A stretch of DNA of 64,000 nucleotides from Fomitopsis serialis (GCF_022376445.1 NW_025955126.1:1-64000), one strand, 5' to 3'; shown: positions 47,446 to 58,560, numbered from the stretch's first letter. The notes: generated by a model from the sequence alone, not told the origin. Program-made: numbers and translations.

Positions 47446-48419
47446 TCCTTCTCGTGCGGGGGTACGGCACGCTCGTCCTTGGGAAGTGTATGCGCGTCAG
47501 GCAGGGATGACTGGTTGTTGCTCGGTGGGCCGGGTGCCTGGTGGGCTCATCCGTTGTTTGTCGTGGTCTCGTTGAGCTGGGTCGTGTCGGGCTTGGATGC
47601 GTCGTTGAATGGTATTGGTTTGCGGCAGACAGGCCCTGGTCGTAACAGTGCGTGAAGCGTCGTATCCGTATGCAGCCAGCTCTTGCTGGCGGGCCCGTGC
47701 GCGACGTCTGGTACATACCTACTGTGCTTGTGCTAGCGGTCCTGTGTCGCTTGTGAACGCGCGCACCGGGGCCGTCTTCGCCGCGCTCATATGCTTGGAC
47801 AAGCATGCTCTGGGGCTGTCTCCGTCGTGTTCCGGCCATCTTTGGTGGGCAATTGCCGCGGTTGGCTACGGGGTCGAGGTGGAAGGCGGTGCACTCACCT
47901 AAATTTCGCGCCCTGCTGACCACAGCCCCCCGTCCTCCCTCTGCTAATCCTTCGCGAGCCTTCAGCGATGCTCTTGACGCGTCGCTGAGGCTCGTTGCGG
48001 TGCGGTCGCGTAGAGCGCGATCTTGGGCTGCGCAGTAACCTGCTACATACGCTCTCTTGCAGATGGGCCGGCCCGGTGTGTACTGGAGGTCGGCGGCGGG
48101 CAAGTGACGGCGAAGCAGACCGGGAGGAGGGGGCTGACAGTGAAGGCGGACAGTGAGTCTGAGGCTTGAAGTCCGGCGAGCGCGCGTGACGTGTCGTGGC
48201 TGAGGCGCTTAGCACTTCTCGCTTCCACTGGCCCTCCACACGCACGTCGAACAGCGCCAAACTTCTCTCCTCCTCCTCGACGTCGCCGACCAAACATCGA
48301 TCGAACTTCAACACTACGCGGTAGCGTCGAAATACACGCGAAGTGCGACGGAGGCGTGAGGATAACACGGAGCTAGGGGAGATGGGCCATGGAAAGGAGG
48401 CCAATAGGTTGCCAATAGG
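47446..48419. other. interior of the insertion without a supported gene
   Basis: Open frames on the minus strand (up to 283 residues) are Ser/Arg/Thr-rich and lack recognisable domains. Confidence 0.35.
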
Positions 48420-48570
48420 TGAGTATGCGCCTGCGTGCTCATTCACCTGCCCACTCGCCAGTCCTCCCGCTCGCCCCTTCACCCTCTCGCCCCTTCACCC
48501 TCTCGCCCCTTCACCCTCTCGCCTGTTCACCCGCCCTTCGTTTTCCAGTTCCCTCGTCCGCTCATCCCGC
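48420..48570. repeat. pyrimidine-rich tract left of the foldback
   Basis: Tandem CACCCTCTCGCCCCTT-type words (16 bp, about three clear copies at 48478-48525) within a wider C/T-rich tract. Confidence 0.7.
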
Positions 48571-48930
48571 AAAGCACAGACTCTCGCGGCCCTCCGTCAA
48601 GGAGAGGAACAGCGGGCGTGCTCGATTTCATGTATAGTGAGTCCCTCGCAACTCATTTGTGATGTGGCGTTCGCACACGGACGAGTGGCTGGCGGGGAGG
48701 ACGGGCGGCGGCGAGCGGGTGGTGGGCACGAGGTGCGGAAACACGACGGGCGTGAGCATAGCGCACAGTGACCGTGAGCATGCAGTGCAAAGACCCTGCG
48801 CGGAAGCACGACTGACGAGCGGACCATGCATGCAGCATGGACGAGGGCAAGTGGACGGCGGGCTCGCCAAGTGCACAGGCGCGACGCACAGCGACGGCTC
48901 CTTGCTCGTTCGCCCGTCTGCTCGCCAGCC

Positions 48931-51900
48931 GAGCCTAATGAGTGGGAAATCACGTTTCGAACGGTCCACCCGGAGTGCATTTGGCCCGTTTTGAACGGTG
49001 GACCCGGGCTCGGCCGGAGCACTCCGGGTCTACCATTTGGAGCGGCCGCCGCCAGCAACGAACCGGCCGGAGGGAGGGTGGTGGTTTGGAATGGTCCGGC
49101 CGGAGTGTTGGGTAACGTTCCGGCCGGAGCTCTGGTGAACGTACCGGCCGGAGGCCTCGAGAAATATGGGTTTCCTACGGTGCGGCCGGACTGTTATCCA
49201 ACGTTCCGGCCGGACCCCTGGTCAACGGTCCGGCCGGAGGCCTCGAAAAATTTACGTTTCCTAAGGTCCGGCCGGACATATACCCAATGTTCCGGCCAGA
49301 CCTTTGATCAGTGACCCGGCCGGAGGCCTCAAAAATTTGGGCTCTCAACGGTCCGGCCGGGCTCATCACTAACGGTCCGGCCGGAGCACTCAGCAATGAT
49401 TCAGCCTGGCCAGGGGTTGGTTTCGGACGTCTGGCCGGCCCCCAGGTGAAACGGTCCGGCCGGGCAAAATCCCAACTTCCAATGTGAACAGGCCGGCCGG
49501 AAGCCTTGCAAAATCTGGGCTGTAAATGGTCCGGCCGGGCTAGTTTCTAACCATCCAGCCAGACCCCAGATGAACCGACCGGCCAGGCTTCTCCCAGCCA
49601 GACCCCTGATACACTAGTAATATAACAACAAGAATTGTTAGTTGTAACAACCAAGCTCAATATTTAACCACCAAGCCCAGAGATGAGCCACCAAGCTCGG
49701 TATCAAACCACCGAGCTCAATAGTGAGCCACTGAGCACAGTATTGAACCACCGAGGTTAAACAGCTAGGCTCGGTGGCCGAGAAAAATTGGCCGGGCTCG
49801 GCGCCGAGGATAAATGGCCGAGGCTCGGGCCGAGGTTTCGAGCGCCGAGCTCGGTGAAAACCGCCGAGGTCAGTATCAAAGCATTGAGCTCAGTGTTAAG
49901 GGGCCCAGTTAAAGGGCCGAGCTGAGTGTTCAATGACCGAGTTTGTTGTTGAAGCACTGAGCTCGGAAATGGCCGAGGTTAAACCACCGAGCTCGGTGAG
50001 AAACGGCCGGGCCGTCAGATTGCCATATAAGGAAATTTGGTATCATCTGGTAGCCCTTCATTCACAGAGTACAGTATATGTTCCCTAGTGTACAGAGATG
50101 CCTAGTTAGGTCAGAGAATACAAAATAAAAAATGCTCACAGGCTTCTCTGAGAACGTACTATTCAACTCCTGAGGCCAGTTTTCTTTTCCCACAATGTTT
50201 GACTATCTAGAATGTGCTATTTCAATGCACAGACTACATCCCCAACAGGAATAGTCTTATTCTTTGAAGCTGAATGCAGGACAAGAGATAAGGGGCATAT
50301 AGGTATGGGATATGCATGTCTGACTTGAATGTTGGTTCCTGCAGCCAATATTCTTTCCAAATAGGGTTTCACCATCTAGAGTGGTTCATTTACTCACATG
50401 GAGTAAGTGCTCCAAAGGAACAGTCTTATTCACACAAGCTGAATGCAGTACAGAGTTAAGGTGTCAAGGGTGGAGTGGGATACATGTGAACTATGTTTAC
50501 TTTGTAAAGCCAATATGCTTTGCCCACAATGTTTGACAAACTAGAATGGCTTAATCCAACATGAACAGCAAAGTCCTCAAGAGAATAGTCTTATTCTTCC
50601 TAGCTGAACTGAGCATGGAGCTAAGGGGAACATGCATTATTGTGTCATGATGGGGCCTGCTTTGAATGATTGTCTGTATCAAACTGTGATGTGCACCCAT
50701 GCGCATTGCACTGGCCACATAAACATCTCTCCATTGGTAATGGTCCGGCCGGACAATGCTCATTGCCAATGGTCCGGCCGGCCATTGCTCGTAGCAAACG
50801 GTCCGGCCGGTGCACTGTCCTAGGCCAGCCAGAGCAAAATGCGACACATCTGTCCAATGTATAGACTCTTCAGCTATATCATGCATGGATACAGAAGTGA
50901 TGATCAGCATTGTTCAAATTGAGTGATACTCATATGAGACCAGATTCCCTTAACTCTGTACTGCATTCAGCTTGTGTGAATAAGACTATTCCTTTGGAGC
51001 ACTTACTCCATGTGAGTAAATGAACCACTCTAGATGGTGAAACCCTATTTGGAAAGAATATTGGCTGCAGGAACCAACATTCAAGTCAGACATGCATATC
51101 CCATACCTATATGCCCCTTATCTCTTGTCCTGCATTCAGCTTCAAAGAATAAGACTATTCCTGTTGGGGATGTAGTCTGTGCATTGAAATAGCACATTCT
51201 AGATAGTCAAACATTGTGGGAAAAGAAAACTGGCCTCAGGAGTTGAATAGTACGTTCTCAGAGAAGCCTGTGAGCATTTTTTATTTTGTATTCTCTGACC
51301 TAACTAGGCATCTCTGTACACTAGGGAACATATACTGTACTCTGTGAATGAAGGGCTACCAGATGATACCAAATTTCCTTATATGGCAATCTGACGGCCC
51401 GGCCGTTTCTCACCGAGCTCGGTGGTTTAACCTCGGCCATTTCCGAGCTCAGTGCTTCAACAACAAACTCGGTCATTGAACACTCAGCTCGGCCCTTTAA
51501 CTGGGCCCCTTAACACTGAGCTCAATGCTTTGATACTGACCTCGGCGGTTTTCACCGAGCTCGGCGCTCGAAACCTCGGCCCGAGCTCGGCGCTCGAAAC
51601 CTCGGCCCGAGCCTCGGCCATTTATCCTCGGCGCCGAGCCCGGCCAATTTTTCTCGGCCACCGAGCCTAGCTGTTTAACCTCGGTGGTTCAATACTGTGC
51701 TCAGTGGCTCACTACTGAGCTCGGTGGTTTGATACCGAGCTTGGTGGCTCATCTCTGGGCTCGGTGGTTCAACTCTGAGCTCGGTGGGTGGTTAAATATT
51801 GAGCTTGGTTGATACAACCTTGGTCATTTTCCAGCTGAGCTTGGGGGTTAACAATTCTTGTTGTTATATCACCGGCAGATCAATTCTGAGGGGTCTGGCT

Positions 51901-52633
51901 GGTTTTGGAGAAGCCCGGCCGGTCTGTTCATCTGGGGTCCGGCTGGCTGGATGATTACAAACTAGCCCGGCCGGATTGTTTACAGCCCAGATTCCGCAAG
52001 GCTTCCGGCCGGATGTTTGGAAGGTGGAATTTTGCCCGGCCGGACTGTTTCATCTGGGGTCTGGCCGGAAGGTTAGAAACCAACCCCCGGTCCCGGCCGG
52101 AACATTGAGAATCCAAATCTTTGGAGGCCTCCAGCCGGATCATTGCTGAGTGCGCCGGCCGGACCATTGCTGAGTGCTCCGGCCAGACCATTGCTGAGTG
52201 CTCCGGCTGGACCGTTGAGAGCCCAAATTTTCGAGGCCTCCGGCTGGGACACTGATCAAAGGTCCGGCCGAAACATTGGGTATGTGTCCAGCCGGACCGT
52301 AGGAAGCCTAAATCTTTCGAGGCCTCCGGCCGGACCGTTGACCAGAGCTCCGGCCGGGACGTTGGATAACAGTCCGGCCGGACCGTAGGAAACCCATATT
52401 TCTCAAGGCCTCCGGCCGGTACGTTCACCAGAGCTCCGGCCGGAACGTTACCCAACACTCCGGCCGGACCATTCCAAACCACCACCCTCCCTCCGGCCGG
52501 TTCGTTGCTGGCGGCGGCCGCTCCAAACGGTAGACCCGGAGTGCTCCGGCCGAGCCCGGGTACACCGTTAGAAACGGGCCAAATGCACTCCGGGTGGACC
52601 GTTCGAAACGGTCAAGTTCCACTCAGTAATGTG
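48931..52633. mobile_element. 3.7-kb foldback element: giant inverted repeat with about 1.5-1.7-kb arms
   Basis: The left arm (48931 to about 50462) reappears reverse-complemented in the right arm (about 50951-52633) around a loop of roughly 490 bp. Long identical runs are visible, for example the regions 49830-49980 and 51420-51560, and 50045-50460 against 50951-51360. Both arms carry CCGGCCGG-core motifs every 25-40 bp near the outside, GAGCTCGGTGGTT-type repeats further in, and AT-rich unique-looking sequence next to the loop. GCCAGCC at 48924-48930 and 52634-52640 may be a 7-bp target duplication. No coding capacity. It could fold as DNA and, if transcribed, as a long hairpin RNA. Confidence 0.85.
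50170..50640. repeat. about 168-bp tandem units at the loop side of the foldback
   Basis: Three diverged tandem copies, each containing CCCACAATGTTTGAC-like, CTAGAATG-like, CAAGAGAATAGTCTTATTC-like and AGCTGAATGCAG-like segments, at about 50180, 50350 and 50515. The third copy lies in the unpaired loop. The right arm holds the inverse of the first two only. Confidence 0.7.
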
Positions 52634-52639
52634 GCCAGC

Positions 52640-53110
52640 CCTCCCCTACCCTCTTGCCAATGCTAGCCCACCCGTCTGCCTACACACTCGCACGCTCGCC
52701 AATTCATTCGCCCGCATGCTCGTCTGCCTCGTCGCCATCTCACTAGCTTGTTCGCCTGCCCACTCTCGCCAGTTCCCCCGCCCGCCTTCGCCTTCTTGCT
52801 GATGCGCTCGCATGCCCGTCCTTGCCTGCTCGCCACTTACCTTCTTGCTCGCCTTCCCACTCGCTTGCTCAATCGCTTCCCTGTTCTCGTCCGCTCAGCC
52901 TCGCCTTCTCACTAGCTCTGTCATCCGCCCACTCTTGCCAGTCCACTCCTGCCGTCCTCGATGCATTGCCCGCCCAGGTTCTTCTCAGCTCGCTCATCTG
53001 CAAGCCCGTTCGCCAATTCGCCTGCCCGACTGCCCGCCTATTCGCCTGCCCACCTGTTCGTCACTTGTCCTGCACCCGCTTCCTCTTACGGGCCACGCTC
53101 CTGCTCGCCC
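52640..53110. repeat. pyrimidine-rich tract right of the foldback
   Basis: CTCGCCTGCCC / CTTGCTCGCC words without strict periodicity. Same composition family as the tract left of the foldback, suggesting that the foldback inserted into a longer tract. Confidence 0.65.
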
Positions 53111-53938
53111 GTCGAGCTCGGGATACCCATAGGTATACCCGAGCTCGGCCCAGGACGAATCCGCATGCAACGATCTGACTGCGGATTCGGAATCCAGCAA
53201 GCAAGCATCCACCTATGCCGACCCCGCCCAGCGAGAGGGTGTTCGAGGACAAGTCCACCGAGGATAATTGTGCGCGGGACAAACACGACTAGGCGTAGAC
53301 TACCCGCATCCGTGTCGACGCGTCTGAACCCGACGCGCTAGACTGCGAGAAGGATCAGGGTACATGTTAGGTGAGTTGAACGCTTCTCGTCAGCTCCGCG
53401 CGAGGCTGATCTCAGCAAGCAAGAGCCTACCGACAACGACCCCAACAAAGACAAGCATGATGCGTACTAGCCCATCGAACACGTGTTCAACAAGGACCAG
53501 CGGAATGAGCGGGAGCTGGCCGAGGACGAACCCAGCAAGCAGAAGCATGCAGACGAGTGGCTGCTGCTGCCGGCCTGTGCAAATGGGAGAGCAGACGGGG
53601 CAGATGGGTCGAGAGAGGGTACACGGGGCAGGCGAGTCGGCAGATGGCACGGGCGGCGAGATGGCAGACAACACGGCAAGACAGCAGACAATGCGAGAGA
53701 GAATAGACTATGCTGCTGATGTGACTGTGTCGACGATGACCATACATTTTAGTGTAGTTTACCCACTATTGTTACTCTTGGTACAATGAAACAATCAGCG
53801 CTCTCGAGCCATTGATGTACGAGCAATAATATTGTGGCTACTGCAATTATCGGAATTGAATAGGTGTCTTCATCTGATGGGTCTGAATAATCTGACAATG
53901 CTGAGCTACCTGATGCACTGAGTCGCTCTGAGGGGTCT
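53111..53938. other. right interior of the insertion without a supported gene
   Basis: No convincing gene. Related words (AGGACGAAYCCRCATGC, AGGACGAACCCAGCAAGC) recur at about 53150 and 53523, suggesting an old internal duplication. Confidence 0.35.
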
Positions 53939-53981
53939 CTGTCAGCCTGTCAGATGCTCAGAAATTGCCGAGTTTGCTGAT

Positions 53982-54943
53982 GTACTGAACACAAGCAGAT
54001 GGCGTGGTTCATGCTCGGCCTTCTGGTCGATGTTCAGCTGCCTGGTGGCGAGTCAGTCGCGGACTTGTTCAGTGCTACGAAAGCCCTTCTGGACTTCGTG
54101 TATATGGCACAATACTCGGTCCACTCAGGCGCGACTCTGGTCGCACTCGAGCGCTCACTGTCCGAGTTCCATGCGAAGAAGGATGTCTTCATCCGGCTTG
54201 GCATACGGGACAACTTCCTCCTTCCGAAGCTTCACATGATGACTCACTACGTCCGCGCGATCAAACTCTACGGTACGACCGACAATTACAATACAGAGTC
54301 CACTGAGCGACTCCATATTGATTTCGCGAAAGAGGCCTACCGCGCGACGAACCATAAGGACGAATTTCCACAAATGACCCAGTGGCTCGAGAGGCGCAAG
54401 AAGATGCTGCAGCATGCCAACTACGTCGAATGGCGTCTCCTCAGAGTGCAACGTGAGCAGCGTGATCTCATCGCTGCACGTCAAGAGATACACTGGCGGC
54501 CGCCAGATATGGCATGCCCGCTACATCATCTCATGACGAAGCATCCCAGTCGAAAGGCGGTCCCTGTCGCCGAGCTCGTGTCTTCTCAGGGCTATGGTGC
54601 GACGTTTTTTAGGGCTGCTCTTGCTCGCTTCGTGGTGGAGTTTGACAATCCAGCTCTGGCACGAAACGACGTCGAAGCTCAGGCACTCCAGGTCCGATTT
54701 CCATTTGCGACTCTACCGGTCTTCCATAAAATCAAGTTCCGCAACGTCAAGTACCACGACAAAGAGACCCTCGATTCAATCCATGCGCGACCTCGTCAAA
54801 TAGGTCAGAACGATGAAGTACTTATACCGGCGCGCTTTGACACTGCACTCGTACGTGTTCGGCAAAGCGAGAACCTAGAAGCTCGCAATGGCCTTGCTGG
54901 TAAGATTCCCTTTAATTCGGTCTCCAACAATACTCACATGTAG
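53982..54943 (+). pseudogene. Plavaka transposase, 3' part
   Basis: Resumes with the conserved MAWFMLGLLVDVQLPGG and continues ALLDFVYMAQYSVHS, FHAKKDVFIRLGIRDNFLLPKLHMM and TTDNYNTESTERLHIDFAKEAYRATN (the Glu of the DDE triad lies in this stretch). It goes on through QMTQWLERRKKM to RNGLAGK. An intron-like GTAAGATT...ACATGTAG at about 54901-54946 suggests one more exon, which I cannot follow. ATCAGGAAAA, the left terminus of the insertion, occurs again at 54963, so the extreme 3' end may be cut by another copy. Together the two parts would encode about 950 residues, normal for Plavaka. Confidence 0.88.
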
Positions 54944-56639
54944 TATGGCACAATAGATATGCATCAGGAAAAAAGTTTCGGGGCCATAGCACACAGCCAT
55001 CAGTATATACCCCCTATAGACAGTATAGTACCACGTAGCATAGCAGCCAACCATTATAGTAAGTTGTAGGTCTATAATGACTTTGCTTGACATGCTATAG
55101 GAATATACAATATCACGTCCCATCTATGGCCGAACAATCACACTATGTGTGTTGTGGCTAATGCTTGTAGTCATACAACAGTGGGCGTAGAATGATTGAT
55201 TTATTCATGACAACTACTTACTACATGCAACAAGTACTCTACTCAAGTGAGGTAACATAGAATAACAAGAAGGCGCGCCAGTAGTGCTCGTACGCAGCAT
55301 GTCGTGACAGCGCGGGGTTGATTAGCCAGGCCATCGCGCAGTCAGTGGCCCAGAAAGTTTGCCAACAACAGGTGCAGCGAGCTCGTTGCTCATTGTACCA
55401 TCTGTAAGTAGTGCTCTAGACATCAGTGCATCAAAACAGGGAATTGACGTGTCATGATGAACCCACTAGAGCATGCGTCGCGCACGCCACGAGACACATA
55501 CTACTGTCGAACGGCGGGCTCGATATCAACATGCACATTGTGTGATTTGGCGTAAGAAATCAATGGGCTGTGGTCCCGTCGCGCGCACGTATGGGATTAA
55601 TCTACACATCGGGTCCTTTGGCGAGTACGCAGGACGCATCGTCATCTTCATTGGCAGCGTGTAAGTCGGGCGAAGGGTTTGACGTATGCACTACACGACT
55701 GTCGGTGGACGGTGGTTGGTGGATGGAGCATACCAGACGCACAGCTATGCGCGTCCGACAAGTTGCCGTCTGTAGTAGCGGGCACGACGTATAAATCGTC
55801 CCGAGTGACGGAAGTGCCGTCTTCGTGGCCAGCAGGGCGCACGACGAACTTCCCGTTCGTTGATCGCCTGCTGGTGCGGGTACTGGCAAAATCAGCCGTG
55901 AATGGGGTGCCTAGTGAGAGCGTACCTTCCAACTTCAAGCCTTCGTACTCGTCCTGTTCACTCGCACCACAGAATTCCCTCTCCTTTCCCTTCCCGCTCT
56001 CCTCTCGTCCTTCTCGTCCCGTGTTCCTTCCACGTTCGGGCGGTCGTCTCGCATCCCGGGCTGCACAGTTGCGTGGCCCCAGACCCACATGTTTCACCAG
56101 GGATCGCCACAGTCGAGTGCTAGAGCGCGAGAGTATACAAGAGGGCCGCAAGATGAGCGTCTGAGTGATCGGCGGATATGCTGGCAAACGACGGAGCAAG
56201 CGGGAGACGGCAGAGCGGGCAGAGGCGGGCAAGCGGGAAGACGACTGAGCGAGCGAGTGCCAGCGGGCGAAAGAGTGAGGCGCGCCAGTCGTCTGCAAGT
56301 GCGAAGCGCTCAATTTGGCGAATGCCAATTGCAGCCACAACTGCCACGACGCACCGACACACGACTTCGCGCTGCTCTGACTCAAGGCCTTTCCTCACGT
56401 CCACTGCCCACAGCGTCCTCTCCTCCATTTTCACCTTCGTCTCGCCCTTGCCTGCCTGCCGCAGATCTCCGGGACACGCAGATGGGCCTATTCCCAAGAG
56501 ACGGGGTGTGCGGCACGCGGCCGCAACGACCGTCAGCGATGCACGAAGAGCATTTGCTGGCACCGACATTGATGGGCCCGCCGCGTGCAAGTCTGGCTCA
56601 CGACGAGCATGAGCCCAGGATGTGACAAGGTCAACCACA
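54944..56639. other. stretch without a firmly supported gene
   Basis: 54950-55480 is AT-richer and non-coding. On the minus strand 55690-56020 reads plausibly as protein (EQDEYEGLKLEGTLSLGTPF, GKFVVRPAGHEDGTSVTRDDLYVVPATTDGN) within a 245-codon frame, but I know no family for it. Its upstream half looks like composition-driven open frame. Confidence 0.35.
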
Positions 56640-56915
56640 AGGTGAGTGTGACGAATTATCTGCGCATTTCTACACTTGCTCCATCTGCTCGTCGTCCACT
56701 CCCTTGCCTGCTCTCCTCGTCGTCCGCTTGCCCATCTGGCTGTCTTTCCTGTCCGCTCGCTTGCTGCTTGCCCACTCGCTCTATCGTCCGCCTGCTCGCT
56801 CTATCGTCCGCCTGCTCGCTCTATCGTCCGCTGGCTCTCTTGCCCGCCCGCTCTCTCGCCGTTTTGCTCTCTTGCCGTCTCCCTCTCTTGCCGTCTCCCT
56901 CTCTCGCCCACTCGT
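56640..56915. repeat. pyrimidine-rich tract with CTCTATCGTCCGCCTG units
   Basis: Includes three perfect 20-bp tandem words (CGCTCTATCGTCCGCCTGCT type, 56776-56835) and CTCTTGCCGTCTCCCT repeats. Confidence 0.7.
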
Positions 56916-57013
56916 CTTATTGAGGTGGGACCGTGACGCGGGCGCTTGTGGTGACGCGGACACGTGACTAGCGAACGGACTGTAACGGACGCGTTTAGTG
57001 TACTGCTACCTCA

Positions 57014-57178
57014 GTCGAGTACCACGAGGTCGAGACTGAGGTAAGCTCGTTTGTAGCATTTTCTCATGGACTTTGAGCACTCATACTGTATTTCGTAGAC
57101 TGTGTAACCTTAACAGGTAGAGTAATAACAAGTCGAGTACCACGAGGTCGAGACTGAGACTGTGTAACCTTAACAGGT
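57014..57178. repeat. tandem duplications in the leader of a copia-like element
   Basis: A 27-bp segment beginning GTCGAGTACCACGAGGTCG occurs at 57014-57040 and 57132-57158. AGACTGTGTAACCTTAACAGGT occurs at 57097 and 57156. The following GGTTATGAGCCCCGC may be the primer-binding site, which would place an LTR end near 57174. No matching 3' LTR was found in the window. Confidence 0.5.
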
Positions 57179-57354
57179 TATGAGCCCCGCTTCGTCTTCT
57201 TAACCGCTTCCTCGTCGTACGAATCGACAACGCTTTAAGGGTACAACCACCCGACTTCGACGCCTCGTGACGATCCCACGACAGGACGACTGTAGTCCAC
57301 GCGCATATAGCCACCGAAAAACCGCATACACCCACGATCTCGCATATATCCGCT

Positions 57355-58560
57355 ATGTCCGACGACAAAGAGAAGGTCATAATCTTGCCGGAGAACTTCC
57401 ATCTCACACGGACCAACTGGGTCCAGTGGAAAAGTAAAATTCTCACCATCATCGAACTCCAGGGCAAACTCGATCATCTACTCGGAAAGTCGACCGCTCC
57501 TCAGCCTGCCGGAACCACTCCCACACCCGCCGAAACCACAGAGCTTGCAAAATGGACCAAGGACGACTTGCACGCGAAAGCGACTTGTACGCTCAATATG
57601 GACATCGAAAGCTGCGGAGTCGAACCGCTTGGTCTCACGGCGGCTGAGTTCTGGAAAGCGTTACTGGGGGTGAAGGAGAGGCGGAGCGAGTTAGCGGTGT
57701 TGAACGCAGAGGAGTACCTCAAGAAGTGCAAGTACGTCCCTGGTGCAGACATCCACGCGCACTTCGAGGAACTACGCCGTCGTCGCAAGGCGTGTCGGGA
57801 GATGGCGTCGCCTCTCACCGATCATAGGTTCGCTATCATCATATGTCAGTCAATGGGCGACATCTACAACCACGTTACCGCTGGGCTTCTCACGAAGTCC
57901 GACCCCGAGGACGTTATACTGACTATCCTCGCGGTCCACGACAACGAGATGCTGCGTACAGGGCAGCCACAGAACCCTCTTGGAGCTACGCAGACCTCAG
58001 TGCCGAGCGAGCCACAGATCCCGACGACCTCGGCGTTCATGACGGCGGCGAAGGCAATCCTTATCTGCGAGTGGTGCTTGTGGAAAGGTCACTCGAAGGA
58101 GCGATGTTACTGCGAAGGAGGAGGGATGGCAGGGCAACAACCATCGAGCTGGAAGTCGCCGCCTCGACCGAAGAAAGGGTCGCCGGCTGACTTGGCTCAT
58201 CCTATGGGATCCAACGCATCCGCCAACGCCGCTGCATCACCTTCCATACCATCGACGTCTACCTCAATCCCCAACTACAACGTCTTCATGGCGAGCGTGA
58301 CATCGCTTGACCCACAGGACACCGCAGACGGTACGATCCGGGCTTACCTCGATTCGGGAGCGAGCCACCACTATTTCACGGAGCGGGCGAACTTCTCCGA
58401 GTACATGCCGTTGACGCCTCACTCCGGCAGCAGCGCGAAGCAGGGAGCCGAGTTTATGATCATTGGAGTCGGGTGCGTTCACGCTGTGTGGCTCGGGAGT
58501 GGGATACCCCCGGGCGCGATGATGTTCGAGGGGTGGGGTGATCCGTTGCTTCAGGGGTAA
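57355..58560 (+). CDS. gag-PR: Ty1/copia-type gag-protease fragment
   Basis: One open frame of 401 codons starting MSDDKEKVIILPENFHLTRTNW. The copia Gag N-terminus (NWVQWKSKILTIIELQGKLDHLL) is followed by the helical gag domain (AKATCTLNMDI, AEEYLKKCKYVPGADIHAHFEELRR). A zinc knuckle CX2CX4HX4C follows (CEWCLWKGHSKERC, about 58068-58110), then the aspartic protease start YLDSGASHHYF (about 58346-58380). It then loses similarity and stops at 58560. Integrase and reverse transcriptase are not present downstream, so the element is truncated, replaced after 58600 by an unrelated minisatellite. A normal copia polyprotein is more than 1200 residues long. Confidence 0.88.
   Translation: MSDDKEKVIILPENFHLTRTNWVQWKSKILTIIELQGKLDHLLGKSTAPQPAGTTPTPAETTELAKWTKDDLHAKATCTLNMDIESCGVEPLGLTAAEFWKALLGVKERRSELAVLNAEEYLKKCKYVPGADIHAHFEELRRRRKACREMASPLTDHRFAIIICQSMGDIYNHVTAGLLTKSDPEDVILTILAVHDNEMLRTGQPQNPLGATQTSVPSEPQIPTTSAFMTAAKAILICEWCLWKGHSKERCYCEGGGMAGQQPSSWKSPPRPKKGSPADLAHPMGSNASANAAASPSIPSTSTSIPNYNVFMASVTSLDPQDTADGTIRAYLDSGASHHYFTERANFSEYMPLTPHSGSSAKQGAEFMIIGVGCVHAVWLGSGIPPGAMMFEGWGDPLLQG

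Larger units (their letters stand above)
46491..53981. mobile_element. 7.49-kb non-autonomous insertion in the Plavaka gene, GTAC target duplication
   Basis: GTAC stands on both sides (46487-46490 and 53982-53985). The element's ends are inverted: ATCAGGAAAA on the left and ATCAGCAAAC on the right strand-reversed. Removing the element and one GTAC rejoins the Plavaka frame as TGTEHKQMAW, the expected conserved sequence. Subterminal regions are rich in TTCAG/CTCAGA words and share a second inverted patch (GTCTGACGGCCCTGTCAG at 46511; inverse at 53939-53955). No transposase is seen inside. The interior holds a possible captured exon, pyrimidine tracts and a 3.7-kb foldback. Confidence 0.75.

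Noticed and set aside
46491..53981. Helitron insertion (TC at 46492, CTGA at 53977-53980, between A and T)
   Set aside because: The A^T reading leaves two extra codons in the Plavaka frame and there is no clear 3' hairpin. The GTAC-duplication reading restores the conserved spacing exactly and has inverted ends. I keep the Helitron reading only as an alternative.
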